Assembly: GCF_027595985.1 (NCBI RefSeq)
Contig: NC_073306.1
Coordinates: forward strand, 78,511,977-78,575,976
Direction of reading: 5' to 3'
Length of the DNA stretch: 64,000 nt
Origin: Sorex araneus
Lineage: Eukaryota; Chordata; Mammalia; Eulipotyphla; Soricidae
Each line of letters begins with the position of its first letter. Position 1 is the first letter of the stretch. The notes under the pieces were generated by a model. It saw only the letters and a list, made by a program, of their open reading frames with translations. It did not search any database and was not told the origin of the DNA. This document shows positions 22,940 through 33,800 of the stretch, piece by piece. The position numbers and the translations under genes are program-made.

Positions 22940-23095
22940 TTGCCATGCATGTGGTCCACCCCAAACTCAATCTCAAGACCAAACTCCTTTTCCCTCCCTC
23001 CAGTATCACTGAAAGAGACCCCCGAGCACAGAGTCAGGAGTAGGCCCTGAACACCTAGGTGTGGAATGCAAATCAAAATAAATAAATAAAAAAGA
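22940..23095 (+). mobile_element. SOR-type tRNA SINE, degenerate
   Basis: The 3' half is clear (ccccgagcacagagtcagga, gtaggccctgaacacc, aggtgtgg, then an A-rich tail). The 5' half is poorly conserved. Confidence 0.65.
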
Positions 23096-23588
23096 ATATA
23101 CTAAAAAGACTTTAATAAAAGCCTTAATATAAAGGCCTTTAAGCTTAATACTAAGAAGGCTTTAATTAAAGAAGGCTTTAAATTGATAGCCACTTCATTC
23201 AAATCTCCAAACTGGCAACTACCCGATGATCAGTATACTGGAAAACAAAGAATACAGTTTTCTTGAATAATTAAATAAAACAGCAGTTAAAAATGAATGA
23301 AGGATTACCATTAACAAAACCCAGGCATGATGCTGATGCAAAAGAAAACATTCTATGTGGTTTAATTTATTTGAATTTCAAAAAAGGCAAAGATTTTTAT
23401 GATGTAAATCAGAATAGAAAAACATACTTCCTTTAAATGGGGAGGTAATCTAATTTCTGTCAAAATAATGATCATAATATCCATCTTGCTAAGCTACGTT
23501 TACTGCAGACAATGTACATCTAACATCTAGCTCCAGTTCCTTGGCACAGAATTATTTGCTAAATAAATGATGGTTTATTCTCTTACAT
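23096..23588. other. AT-rich unique DNA
   Basis: Nothing recognised beyond short internal echoes of a ttaaaggccttt-like motif (about 23108-23180). Confidence 0.5.
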
Positions 23589-23599
23589 ATTTTCAAGCC

Positions 23600-24251
23600 G
23601 GTACCTTCATGCATGAGGCTTGTAGGAACGTGTGGAGAGGGGCCTTGAGCATGACTGTGACTAGGCTCTGGGGGTCTTCCGCCATGGGAGTGCTGCTCGG
23701 GTCGGGGAGAGAAGCTGGAGCCCACTCCCTCCTAGAGGTCCCCCAGGAAGACAGCCAGGCATGCGGGCAAGAGACTCTCCAGGTGTGTGGGACCCAGGGC
23801 TGAGACCTCCAAGCCTGCTTGGATTGAGACTGGGCCTCTTCCATCCAGATTCCCCATTTTCCAGTAGCTACGCAGTCACACCAAGGGACTGCCCCGGCAC
23901 CATATAATCCCACCAACGACCAACACCCAGAGGCTTAAACCAAGCTTCCGGAAGCGCGACATCTTATAGCCTACTTGTCCCTCTGGGAGAACCGGGCAAG
24001 CTACCGAGAGTTTCCTGCCCACATGGGAGAGCCTCTCAAACTCCCCATGGTGTATTCATATGCCAAAACCAGTAACAATGCTCGGTCTCATTCCCCTGAG
24101 CCTAAAAGAGCCTCCAATGAGGCATCGTTGTTGGGAAGGACGAGTAAAGAGAGGCTTCTAAAATCTCAAGGCTAGGACAAATGGAGACGTTACTGAGACT
24201 GCTTGACTGAGAAATTCGACGATCAACGGGATGACAATGATGATGGTGATG
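23600..24251 (+). mobile_element. 652-bp non-autonomous element with RTE tail (complete, with TSD)
   Basis: It is flanked by perfect 11-bp repeats attttcaagcc at 23589-23599 and 24252-24262. It has no reverse-transcriptase ORF. The last 75 bp or so (gacaaatggagacgttactg, cgacgatcaacgggatgaca, then GATGAT/GGTGAT units) match the 3' terminus of the RTE LINE at 1340-1411. The middle (about 23995-24090: gggcaagctaccgagagt, tgtattcatatgccaaaa) is shared with the RTE-tailed SINEs at 25211, 37010, 60702 and 62477. The 5' 350 bp are not seen elsewhere here and may be RTE 5' UTR (inference). It is probably an internally deleted or chimeric derivative mobilised by the RTE. Confidence 0.85.
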
Positions 24252-24262
24252 ATTTTCAAGCC

Positions 24263-25210
24263 ACGTTAGCTTAACAACTTTCAGTAAAACATAAATGCAT
24301 TTACATTCAAATAAAAAGTTCCAGTTGCAGAGACCATTGGTTGCCACTCAGAAACCATCCCCCTTTGCTTCCTGACTAGTAAAATCCATGTTTTCATTCA
24401 GGCAAATCTTCTGACCAGTCTGGAAAGAGAAAGCAAGAGTAGGCAAATCTCAGCACTCCCAAGCTGCTTTGCCAAGTACCTACTTCAAGGCACTTAACTT
24501 CTAAGGCCCTGCTCCCTACTCCATATACCCAGCGATGCCTATGAGCCCATTTTGGCGCCAATAATATCTGGGAGAAATTCTGATGAAAATGGGGAAGAGA
24601 AGTTTTCTCCTGCTTGCTAAGAGGAAGCACCCACTGCCAACTCCCTGTTTTATGCCTATGGACAAGTCCACCGTGAGGATCTTGGAGACAAAGATGCAGA
24701 GTCCCCAAATAACCCCAAATAACCTAATAAAGAATCAACAAATCACCTACCTTCGGGCTTTTTGTTCTAAGAGTTTATTAAGTATCTTAATTATTTAAGC
24801 CACATTGAGTGTTCTGTTACTTCCAGCTGAAATCCTTCCTATGTCTATTCCCTCCTAGAACAGGAATCTAGGAAAGCTTATAATTAGGGCATTTAACCAG
24901 GTTCTCCTTAGTTTTCTCACTGTCTGAGTACCACTATTTTACCAGAATATCTTTCTTTTCTTAGTCAAACACTGCTCAATGATGCACAAACTAATGCGGG
25001 GCCTTGGTTATAGAGAATAAACATTTAAACCTTAGGAAAATTCTGTTTCATTGTTGAGCTGTTGGAGGTTGACCAGATTCTGAACTCAGACCCCCCTTAA
25101 CCCAGAGCTCCAATCAAATAAAGGCAAATGTGCTGTACTACGCACCCATTTGAACAGGGCTCTTCCTGGGGGGGCAGGGCAAAGAAGTGAATGGGGCTCT
25201 GCACTGCAGC
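24263..25210. other. Unique DNA, no feature recognised
   Basis: Nothing recognised. Confidence 0.55.
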
Positions 25211-25447
25211 ACTGTCATTCAGTTCTTCATCGATTTGCCTGAGTGGGCACCAGTAATGTCTCCATTGTGAGACTTGTTGTTACTGTTTTTGGCATAACAA
25301 ATATGCCACAGGTAGCTTGCCAGGCTCTGCTGTGCGGACAAGATATTCTTGGTAGCTTGCCATGCTCTCCGAGGGGATGGAGGAATCGAACTCGGGTCAG
25401 CCGCATGCAAGAAAAACGCCTTACCCGCTGGACTATTGCTCCAGTCC
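25211..25447 (-). mobile_element. Chimeric SINE: SOR-like tRNA head with RTE tail
   Basis: On the minus strand it starts with a tRNA-like head (ggactggagcaatagtcc region, B box gttcgattcc). It continues with the gcaagctacc body repeats, tatgccaaaaacagtaacaa, and ends with the RTE terminus (caatggagacattactgg, cgatgaagaactgaatgaca). Confidence 0.92.
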
Positions 25448-25869
25448 CTGTGCTATCCCTCCAGTCCTCTTGTTCCCTTTAATGAGCAAGTCCTTTTGAG
25501 GCCCCATCTGGGGCTCCAGCAACACACTGATGTCGTCATAGGAGTCTGTAAAACCTATGACAGACATTAGCCACAATGAAGACCTCTGTTCTTTCTTCTC
25601 CAACTTACCATCCGTTACTCGGGTCTTCTCTAGGGGATGCCAGGGAAACCATGAACACTCTGGGAAAGTTGAGTTGAAGGTACACATAATTGCGGTTAAG
25701 AAAGTAACATTTAGGGGATTTGTTTTTGAATTTACTTAAGTGAATGCTAGCAATTCTGGGGCAGGAATTGTTTCCAGTAATTCACTGCCAACTTTGGCAA
25801 TGCCTGGAATCATATTATGATATGAACAGAACCTATTGCACTGGGCATCATAAATGCCTTAAGCTACAC
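25448..25869. other. Unique DNA
   Basis: Nothing recognised. Positions 25750-25850 may hold a very old minus-strand SINE. Confidence 0.45.
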
Positions 25870-25975
25870 TATTTCTCTGGTCTATTCCTTACCCTGTGCT
25901 CTGGGGACCATAGGAGGTGCAGAGGATTCAAAAAGTTGCCTTCCTTTCTGTACTATCTCTCTACGCTTTTGACAA
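25870..25975 (-). mobile_element. SOR-type tRNA SINE, degenerate
   Basis: Plus-strand ccctgtgctctggggaccat, then ggtgcagaggattcaaaaag and the reversed head tactatctctctacgc. Confidence 0.55.
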
Positions 25976-26005
25976 AGTTACCAAGAATATTAAAAAATCT
26001 CTTCA

Positions 26006-26160
26006 AGGCCAGAGAGCTAGTACAGCAGCATGCAGTCAACCCTGATTTGGTCCCTGGCACCACATAGTGTGACTTCACTGTCAGGAGTGATCCCTGAGCA
26101 CAGAGTCAAGAGTAAGCTAGAACACTGCCAGATGTGACCCAAACAACCTGCCCACCCCTA
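26006..26160 (+). mobile_element. SOR-type tRNA SINE
   Basis: Head ggccagagagctagtacagc, ggtccctggcaccacatagt, and body gagcacagagtcaagagtaa. The proximal part is shortened. Confidence 0.8.
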
Positions 26161-26244
26161 CAAAAGTATGTGAATGCTGAAGATATCAATTTTCAAATGT
26201 TTGAAATTGGTAGCTAGTCAATGGAAAAAAATTCTGTGCACCTT

Positions 26245-26345
26245 TATAAATTTATATACAAATTTATATATAAATTTATATAGTTTTATATATGAATTTA
26301 TACATTATATTAATAAGTATACTAATGTATTATATAAATATATAA
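26245..26345. repeat. AT-rich tandem repeat
   Basis: Imperfect tandem copies of an aaatttatata-type unit. Confidence 0.85.
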
Positions 26346-26472
26346 CTTTTTTCAAAATTGAATATACATCCCTATTCAATATAGGAAGTTTGAATACTCC
26401 TATTCAAAATGGAAGTTCTGTCCTGCAATAATATATTTGAAAAGCAATGTATGCAATTAAAAAGGCACCATT

Positions 26473-26645
26473 ACGGGGCTGGAGCAATAGCAGAGTGGGT
26501 AGCGCGTTTGCCTTGCATGCGGCTGACCCAGGTTCAATTCCTATTATCCCATATGGTCCCTATCACCGCCAGGAGTAATTCCTGAATGCATGAGCCAGGA
26601 GTAACGCCTGTGCATCACCAGGTGTGACTCAAAAAACAAAAAATT
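26473..26645 (+). mobile_element. SOR tRNA SINE, young, with TSD
   Basis: Head ggggctggagcaatagcaga and B box ggttcaattcc. It is flanked by aaaaaggcaccatt (26459-26472) and aaaaagtcaccatt (26646-26659). Confidence 0.95.
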
Positions 26646-26674
26646 AAAAAGTCACCATTTCTTTTTTCTTTTAG

Positions 26675-26775
26675 AGTGTCAACTACTCATGGTACTGAAG
26701 GAACATGAGGTATCAGGGATCAAAGCCTTGATGGATTCCCAACACAAAGCACACACCATCTCCCTGGGGCCTGTT
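26675..26775 (-). mobile_element. SOR-type tRNA SINE, truncated
   Basis: Plus-strand gaggtatcagggatcaaagc, then the reversed head accatctccctggggcct. Confidence 0.6.
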
Positions 26776-27052
26776 TTATCTTTTTTTAACATGGCATACA
26801 TTCAATAGAATTTATCAGAATTTCTGTGCTTGTGGGACACAGGCCAGTGTCTATGTCTGTTTGCATTTATTTTTTACATTCATTCTATTGAATCATTATC
26901 ACATCTGAAAAATACCAGCAGTTTTAGACAAAACAGGAGTAAAGAGTTATGTATCCATAAAACAAAATAGTGGTAAAAACAATGTATACATTTATTAACA
27001 AACCGGTGTATATAGCACAAGAATAATAGGATTAAACAACTAAGTCATTTGG

Positions 27053-27230
27053 TTTGGGAGAGATACCTCAATGGCAAGGAGAGTATGTAACTTTGTATGT
27101 GAGAGATCCTGTTTGACCCTCAATGCCACATGGTCCCCTGAGCACCACCCAGAACAAACCCTGAGCACAGAGGCAGGAGTAGTCCCTGAGTACCACTAGT
27201 GTGGCCCCCAAACCTAAAGTAAATAAAAAT
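27053..27230 (+). mobile_element. SOR-type tRNA SINE, old
   Basis: gtttgggagagatacctcaa, then ccacatggtcccctgagcac and gcacagaggcaggagtagtc. The tail is an AAAT-like run. Confidence 0.85.
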
Positions 27231-27402
27231 ATTCAAGATGCTTAATGTAATATAGGCTTTTATACATTTCAATACTCCTTATGCCTTAATTTCAGATAAT
27301 TTTCAATATTTATTCAGCATTGTCTATTATTTCAAACTTCAAAAGCAACTAATGTTATAACTTCATTTTTGTATGTTCCTGGTATGAATCAGCATTTTGA
27401 AT

Positions 27403-27590
27403 TTTGGGCCAAAGAGAGAGTACAGGAAGTAAAGCCTTGTCTTACATACATACAGCCAACCCTTGTTCAATTCTCAGCTACACATATGGATCCCCAAGGA
27501 CTGCCAGGAGATACCTCTGAGCACAAAAGCCAGAAGTAGCTGAAAAACCCTGATAAGTGACCCTCCCCTCCATCAAAAAAAACCCAAAGT
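27403..27590 (+). mobile_element. SOR-type tRNA SINE, old
   Basis: gggccaaagagagagtacag, cttgttcaattctcagctac, ggatccccaaggactgccag, and an A-rich tail. Confidence 0.85.
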
Positions 27591-27811
27591 TTGGTAATTG
27601 GTTGTAATTTTTTTCTCATTATAACTGAATATTTGTTTTCATTATTATCCCAAGATTTGCATTCTTTTTCTTAAGCCCTGACCCTTAAATTGTGAAATCT
27701 TCTACATAATTCAGAGCTTTCTTTGCTGATCAGGCAACACATAGCACTAATGACCGCAAATATCATTTCCAGTTACTCTGATTACTTCAGAGTTTTTCTA
27801 GCATCACATTT

Positions 27812-28190
27812 TTAAAAGTTGTTTAAAAATTTTTTATTAGTGAATCACCCACCATGAGGTACAGTTACAGACTTACAAACTTTCGTGCTTATATTTCAGT
27901 CATACAGTGGTCGAGTGCCCATCCCTCCACCAGTACCCATTTTTCACCACCAATGGTCCCAGCAGCCCTCACACCATCCCCACTCCGTCCTCCCCCCACT
28001 CCACCCCGCTCTGTGGCAGGGCATTCCCTTTTGCTCTCCCTTTCCTTTTGGGTGCTGTGGGGTTTTTGTAGAGGTATTAAGTGGCCATCATGTTTGGTCT
28101 ATAATCTACTTTCTGCCCACATCTCCCATCCCAAACTAGCACCCTTTACTCTGCCTCTTCCCTCAGTATGCAAGGCCAGCTTCTAAGTCA
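27812..28190 (-). mobile_element. L1 3' end insertion with TSD
   Basis: Flanked by agcatcacattt at 27800-27811 and 28191-28202. The reverse complement is L1 3' UTR (tail, gtgattcac, gtctgtaactgtacctcatg, G-rich run), 5'-truncated to 379 bp. Confidence 0.93.
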
Positions 28191-28202
28191 AGCATCACAT
28201 TT

Positions 28203-28609
28203 AAACACATATATACACCTAGGAACTGAAATTGCTTCATAGAATGACCTACATAGAATTGAAGCGAATGTCACCTTATTTAAATAAATTGTTTCTCCAC
28301 AGTTTCTCCAGAGAACTGATATTCTAGCTTTCAGATTCTGAGTATTATGAACTTTTGTAAAATACATCTTAAAAAATGCCTGAGACTTATTGCCAAAAAT
28401 AAAGATACTTATCCATGAGCTCCTGATTAAATTTCAAGAATATCAGAGGTTTTTGCAGAATGGAAAAAAAATTCGAAGAAAGATTCTAATGAAGACTTCT
28501 CTGGGAAAGTGTGTGCTAGTAAGTCTCCTCCTGTAAGGAGACAGAGGAAGGAAGATACTTGAACCTTTCCTCAAGTCTTACAGATTTTTAGCATGGCCAT
28601 TGTTTTGCT
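28203..28609. other. Unique DNA, no feature recognised
   Basis: Nothing recognised. Confidence 0.55.
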
Positions 28610-28752
28610 TTGGGGGCTGCTCAAGGCTTATTCCTGGTTGTGTACTCAAGGATCACTCCTGGAGTGCTTAGGAAGCTATACGGGGTGCCAGAGATGGAAC
28701 AGGGGTCGAATGCATATAAGGCAAGTGTGTTGTCTTTTCAACACAATGTGAC
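28610..28752 (-). mobile_element. SOR-type tRNA SINE, old
   Basis: Plus-strand tgtactcaaggatcactcct, then ctatacggggtgccagagat and ggcaagtgtgttgtctt. The head end is degenerate. Confidence 0.78.
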
Positions 28753-29139
28753 CACTTAGAGTCTATCCTGTGTTACCTGAAGCTTGGATGATGCCAGGAG
28801 CTGGGAATATACAGGGTAGGAGAGAAACTGGAGAGAAGTGTTAAGTGCTATAGGGTGAAGTCATGCAGCTCTTTTGTCCAGAAACACTTTGCTCTGTGTT
28901 TAAAGAAACCGTCCTCCTTCGTAAGGGACAAAAAGTGTTTCTCCAGTTCAGAGTCAAGGGCCTGCTGTCTTGGGGCTGTCTGAGAGGATGTGCAAGGGAC
29001 AACAGGATCCTAACAGCATGGGGATGGAGGTCCTAAGAAGGAGTAAGCTGGTGCAGAGGCGTAGAGTTTCCAGAGAACCTCAGCAGGAAGATCACCCCCA
29101 GAGTCCTCAAGATGACACCTTTCTGAACCATGATGCCCC
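28753..29139. other. Unique DNA, no feature recognised
   Basis: Nothing recognised. Confidence 0.5.
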
Positions 29140-29295
29140 AAAGGGGAGAGGGAGAGAGAGAGAGATTGAGAGACAGAGAGAGACAGAGACAGAGAGGAGG
29201 AGGAGGAGGAGGAGGAGGAGAAGAAGAAGAAGAAGAAGAAGAAGAAGAAGAAGAAGAAGAAGAAGAAGAAGAAGAAGAAGAAGAAGAAGAAGAAG
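29140..29295. repeat. Polypurine simple repeat: GAGA, GGA, then GAA
   Basis: GAGA-rich to about 29197, (GGA)n to about 29220, then (GAA)n to 29295. The long charged open frames across it are low-complexity artefacts. Confidence 0.95.
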
Positions 29296-29344
29296 ATTTA
29301 ATTTTAAAATAAAAATTTTAAAAAAAAATTTTAAATTTTTATTT

Positions 29345-29890
29345 AAAGAACTGTGATTTATAAAGTCATTGATTAATGAATTTTAGACATAAAATGTTCT
29401 AGCAGCAATCCCACTACCAGTGTCAATTTCCCTCCACCAGTGTTCCCAAGTTCCCTCCTGCCCCCTCAGCCTGCCACCTTAACAGGCACATTTTTTTTAA
29501 CCAGTATGTCAAATTATGTAATTATTTATTTATTTTATTTTTTAATGAATTACTGGGAGATACAGTTACAGACTTACAAACTTTTGTGCTTATGTTTCAT
29601 TCATACAATGATCAAGTACCCATCCCTCCACCAGTGCCCATTCTCCACCACCAATGTTTCCAGTACCCTTCCCACCACTCCCACCCCACCTCTGTGGCAG
29701 GTGGATTCCCAGATTCCCATTTTACTCTCTCTCTCCTTTAGGGTGTTGTGATCTGAAATGCAGGTATTAAGTGGCATCATGTTCGGCCTATAATTTACTT
29801 TCAGTACTATCCCGAGGGGGTCCTCCAAGCATCCTTTACTTGGTCGTCGTCCCTTCTTTATCTGAACTGAACAGGCACATTTTAAAGTTT
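29345..29890 (-). mobile_element. Older L1 3' UTR fragment (outer), split by a second L1
   Basis: The flanks of the insertion at 29495-29869 (29345-29494 and 29870-29890 onward) read as minus-strand L1 3' UTR: gtcaatttccctccaccagt, ctgccaccttaacaggcaca. Confidence 0.65.
29495..29869 (-). mobile_element. L1 3' end insertion (inner) with TSD
   Basis: Flanked by aacaggcacatttt at 29481-29494 and 29870-29883. On the minus strand: L1 3' UTR, ggagatacagttac reversed, an A-rich tail, then about 23 bp of non-L1 sequence and a second short A-run. This suggests a small 3' transduction or an irregular tail. Confidence 0.88.
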
Positions 29891-30034
29891 GGTGATTGCA
29901 CATTTTCAGTGTTGTTGAGTACAGTAAATACTTTTAAAAGCATTTCACTGCATTGCAAACATTTACTTACAAAAACCTACCTGGATCGCTATCTTGTATG
30001 ATTTCAGCTAAATATAAAAAGAAAGAGAAATTTG

Positions 30035-30215
30035 GGGGGCAGTGGAGTAATAATACAGTGGGTAAGACCTTAGCCTTTCACAAGGCCAACCTGGGTCTAA
30101 TCCCTGACATCCCATATGGTCCCCCAAACACCACTAGGAGTAATTCCTGAGTGTAGAGCCAGGAGTAATTCCTGAGATCGCTGGGTATGATCCAAAAAGA
30201 AAAAAAAAAAACAGA
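30035..30215 (+). mobile_element. SOR tRNA SINE
   Basis: Head ggcagtggagtaataataca, catcccatatggtcccccaa, full body and long A-tail. Confidence 0.9.
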
Positions 30216-30359
30216 AGAACAAAGAAAGAAAAATTGTGTCTGAATACAATATTTAAACTTTCTATCATGCTTAGAATTTGAAAATTCTAATTAAGTTCTG
30301 ATTTAATAATGCCTTCTGAAATGTTCTCACAACAGATAAAAGATAAAAAAAAATATTGA

Positions 30360-30468
30360 AAGTCAAAGAGATAATACAGAAGTGTAGGTACTCATCATGT
30401 ATGTGGCAACACTGATTTAATCCCAGGCACCACGTATATTCCCTTGAGCACAGTAAAGTATAGTTTCA
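30360..30468 (+). mobile_element. SOR-type tRNA SINE, 3'-shortened
   Basis: gtcaaagagataatacagaa, gcaccacgtatattcccttg. The body ends after gagcacag. Confidence 0.65.
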
Positions 30469-30479
30469 ATCCCACTATC

Positions 30480-32260
30480 ACTTTTATCACTTGTCATCCT
30501 GTTGATCTTCTATTTGCTTGAGCGGGCACCAGTAACATCTCCATTCATCCCTGTTGCATGCTATTGTAGTCCAATGGTATCTGCTCACTCCAGGAACACG
30601 AAGAGCCTCAAACCATTCATTCAGGGTTTTGACAAAGAAGTCTGACCATCTCGTAGGTGGACAGCCACTCGGTCTTTTGACATCCTGTGGAATCCAGTCG
30701 GTAACAGCTCTAGTTCAGTGGTCGTCTCTAAATCGCGTTACATGTCTGGCCCATCTGATTTTTGACAGCTTGGTAAACAAGACAGTGTCCCGAATTCTTG
30801 ATTGTCAATGGAGGTCAAAATTCCGGATTCCTTCTCTCACTTGCGTAGAACGTGAAACTCCAAACATAGCTCTTATGATTCCTCTTTAGGATACCCGAAT
30901 AGCATTCTCATCCTGTTTTAGTAGAGCCCAGATCTCTGAGGTGTATGTTAGTGCAGGAAGAATGGTGGAGTCAAAAAGATGTGCCCGGAGCCAGAGGTTC
31001 TTCGTCCTCTTAACAACCTCTTTGGTGCTCTTAAAGGCGTTCCACGCTGCTCTCTCCCTCCTGGGCAGTTCTGGTGCCAAGTCGTTCCTCATGTTGAGTT
31101 CTCAACCCAGGTACACATAGCTGCTGCATTCAGAGATGTTCGTTCCGTTGAGAGCAAATGGATCATCAGTGATTAGTTCATTATTCATGAACATTGATTG
31201 TCTTGGTGAGAGTCAGCTGCAGTCCAACCTTTCCACACTCGCAGTCAAAGTCGGCCAGCATTTGTGCCTCTTGGCTAATGTTTGGTGTTATTAGAACGAT
31301 GTCATCAGCAAAGCAGAGGTGGTGTAGTTGCTGACCGTCTCTCTTCACTTCCCATTCCAGTTTTCACATGGTGTTCTCGAGGGTGGCACTGAAGAGTTTC
31401 GGTGAAATGGTATCACCCTGCCGAACCGACATTGGGAACATATCCATCCTGCGGAATTTGGAATGTGGGCAGGTGGATGTGGCTATCAAAGAGATCTGAG
31501 TAGAAGTCGTGAATAATCCTCTCCATTGCCCTTCTGGAAGATGTGATAGATCCATCAGGACATCAGAGGGCAGCCATCTTGGTCTTATATTTGGCGAAGG
31601 ACAGGTGAGCATTGCAAAGACTTTTCCCAGCTTCTGCCACATCAGCCAACACTGATGCTCTTCTTTCTTTGAGGTCTTCCTTTATCACTTCTCTGCACAG
31701 CTTTGTGAGCTCAGACATTAGCTTGTGGTTGCCTGAGGCTCAATGCCAAACCATGTTGGCAAATGAGCTCAAGAGTTCCTGAAAACAGGCGTCTGTTTGT
31801 GGCTTTCCCACTCTCGGCATTCCTCTCGCAATCATAGAGGTGCTGAATCAGTCGATCACATTCCTCATCGATGTTGTCTATGACGGCATCTTCCCACATT
31901 GCCGTAATAGTTCTAAAGAGCTCTAAGTTGGTGGTCATTCTGGGAGTTCTCTTCTTAAACTTAAACTTTGCAGTTCTTTCTCCCCGCCCTGTGAAGTGGA
32001 ATTTTGCACCAAGGAGATGGTGGTCGATCCCATTTGGAATTTTGGGACAACAGCAACATTGGTCAGGCAAAACCATCGATTGAATATGATGTGGTCAATT
32101 TCATCATGGAACTGTCCACTAGGAGACTCCCATGTCCAACATTTAGATTCGGTCTTCTGGAACTGTGAGTTACCATGGATGATCTTGGTCAACATGATGA
32201 ACTCAGACAGTCTCTCACCCTGTTCATTACATTATACCATGGGTCCCGATGGGACTCTAT
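30480..32260 (-). mobile_element. RTE-clade LINE (RTE1_Sar-like), 1.78 kb, 5'-truncated, with TSD
   Basis: Flanked by atcccactatc at 30469-30479 and 32261-32271. From its 5' end on the minus strand: the C-terminal part of the apurinic-type endonuclease (DEIDHIIFN, IDHI codons at 32088-32099), a linker, then reverse transcriptase with VRQGDTISPKLF (about 31390-31425) and the catalytic FADD box (31301-31312). It ends with a C-terminal domain (ILPALTYTSEIWAL, about 30920-30965) and the text near the tail (30480-30550). The 3' end is a short TGATAAA-like tail, not poly(A). Stops and frameshifts make it non-coding. The RQGDTISPKLF and ILPAL text resembles nematode RTE-1-type elements more than BovB. 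RTE1_Sar is the shrew family reported as horizontally shared with nematodes. This identity is from memory. Confidence 0.92.
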
Positions 32261-32266
32261 ATCCCA

Positions 32267-32297
32267 CTATCTATCTATCTATCGAGATATAGATTTC

Positions 32298-32349
<52 letters not shown>

Positions 32350-32350
32350 T
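32267..32350. repeat. GATA microsatellite with orientation switch (palindrome)
   Basis: CTAT units (32267-32282) change to GATA units (32298-32350) around a 10-nt centre (32286-32295). This gives a perfect inverted repeat of about 19 bp (32267-32285 with 32296-32314), directly at the 5' border of the RTE insertion. Confidence 0.93.
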
Positions 32351-33634
32351 CTGCATATATATGTATGTACATACATATATAAAACTATTTTCAGGGCTGA
32401 ATATTCTGTTATGCATGAGGCAGTACTTTGTGACAAGATAACTATAGCACCTGTTACATAGGGGGGATTCCAGAACATGGACAGAATACCATACAAAATA
32501 GACTATAGAATCAGTAAGAAAAACGTAAATCAAATCTGTTCAGCACTTGTGATACATTAACTTCAGAACAAGCAATTAGAAAGTTGCAAGTAGCCTCAAG
32601 CTTTAACTGTGGTATTAACCTAAGTTATTTTCTCTCTTTTCATAGGGTTTTACTGAAATCTACACTCAGAAGCTTCCAAATTCATGGTCTCACCTTTGTT
32701 TTTCATCTGAATTGTTCTTTCATGTGATACATATTGATTGACCTTTAACAAGTTCCGTTGCCTTCATGTCACCTGGTCACCACTTCTCTTTTCAGGAAAC
32801 TTCCATGAGACCCCCCCATTGCCCATAGCAGTGACTTCTAAGGGAAGGCAGTGCCCTGAGACGTCTGAACCAGGCAAGGCTTTCAGTTCCCCTTTCTGCC
32901 TCTCTGCTCATACACTGTGACACAGGGTTTCTCTTTGGGGGTGACTTACCTTTCTCTCCAGCTCCCACCCCTTGCTGGTCTCAAACCACTGTGATGTATC
33001 CAAGAACCTATTTCACTTGCCCTCAGCAGAGTCCCTCTCCTTCGTACAATAAAATCACTTAGATTAAAAGGAAATAGAATTATATTTCAGTTGGATTCAA
33101 CTTACCTTTCATCTGAATTCAACTTACATTTTCTTTTCTTTTCTTATTAATCTGGGAATACAATACTCTGTGTTGGCAGAGGCCCAGCAACATCGTTTTA
33201 ACTCCTACTTGCTTCCTCCTCCCAAGCCCCCAGCCCCCACAGTCTCTACCGGGAAAGGCATGTGGGTTTTGTGGGTGTTGAGTGATTTATCTCGTAGGGC
33301 ACTTCCATCTCCACCTCTTTCACCTGGTTTAACGGAAGGTTTGTTCGGAGGCTTTTGGGGGTTCAACAACTTAGGGAAGGGGAGTAGAAATAGCAGTTAT
33401 AAATGCATAACCTGCGCCCAGAGTGCAAAATATCTTTGCAATTAGCACATTTAACTGAACTATTCTAAGACAATCTACCTATCCTGGATATCCAGTTAGA
33501 GATGACACTAAAATGACTTTTTTCAACTGAATATGCTTTTCTAAAAGACTGGAAATGCTAATAACAGCTCTATGTCAATAAGCAAAATATGAATGGGGTA
33601 AGATTAGTATATATACTCTATGCTTTTCATTTGT
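32351..33634. other. Unique DNA, no feature recognised
   Basis: About 1.3 kb with no repeat or exon that I can support. Confidence 0.55.
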
Positions 33635-33800
33635 TCATTGGTTTGGGGGCCACACCCGGTGGTACTTAGGGGCTAGTCCTGGATCTATTCTCAGGGCTCA
33701 TTCCTGACAGTGCTCAGGAGACCATGCAGTTCCTGGGATTGAACCAGAGTCAGCCACATACAAGGCAAGTGTCTTCACACCCTGTACTATGTGTCCAACA
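33635..33800 (-). mobile_element. SOR-type tRNA SINE
   Basis: Plus-strand ggggccacacccggtggtac, tgacagtgctcaggagacca, reversed B box tgggattgaacc, reversed head tactatgtgtccaacag. Confidence 0.85.

Noticed and set aside
28970-29356. Open frames with long Arg or Glu runs
   Set aside because: Generated by (GGA)n and (GAA)n repeats.
30480-32260. Nematode or other parasite contamination in the assembly
   Set aside because: The RTE copy is bounded by a TSD within sequence full of shrew SINEs, and related tails occur elsewhere in the window, so it is integrated in the mammalian genome.
30480-32260. BovB assignment for the RTE
   Set aside because: The RT text (RQGDTISPKLF, ILPALTY) does not resemble the BovB protein as I know it; nematode RTE-1-type is closer.
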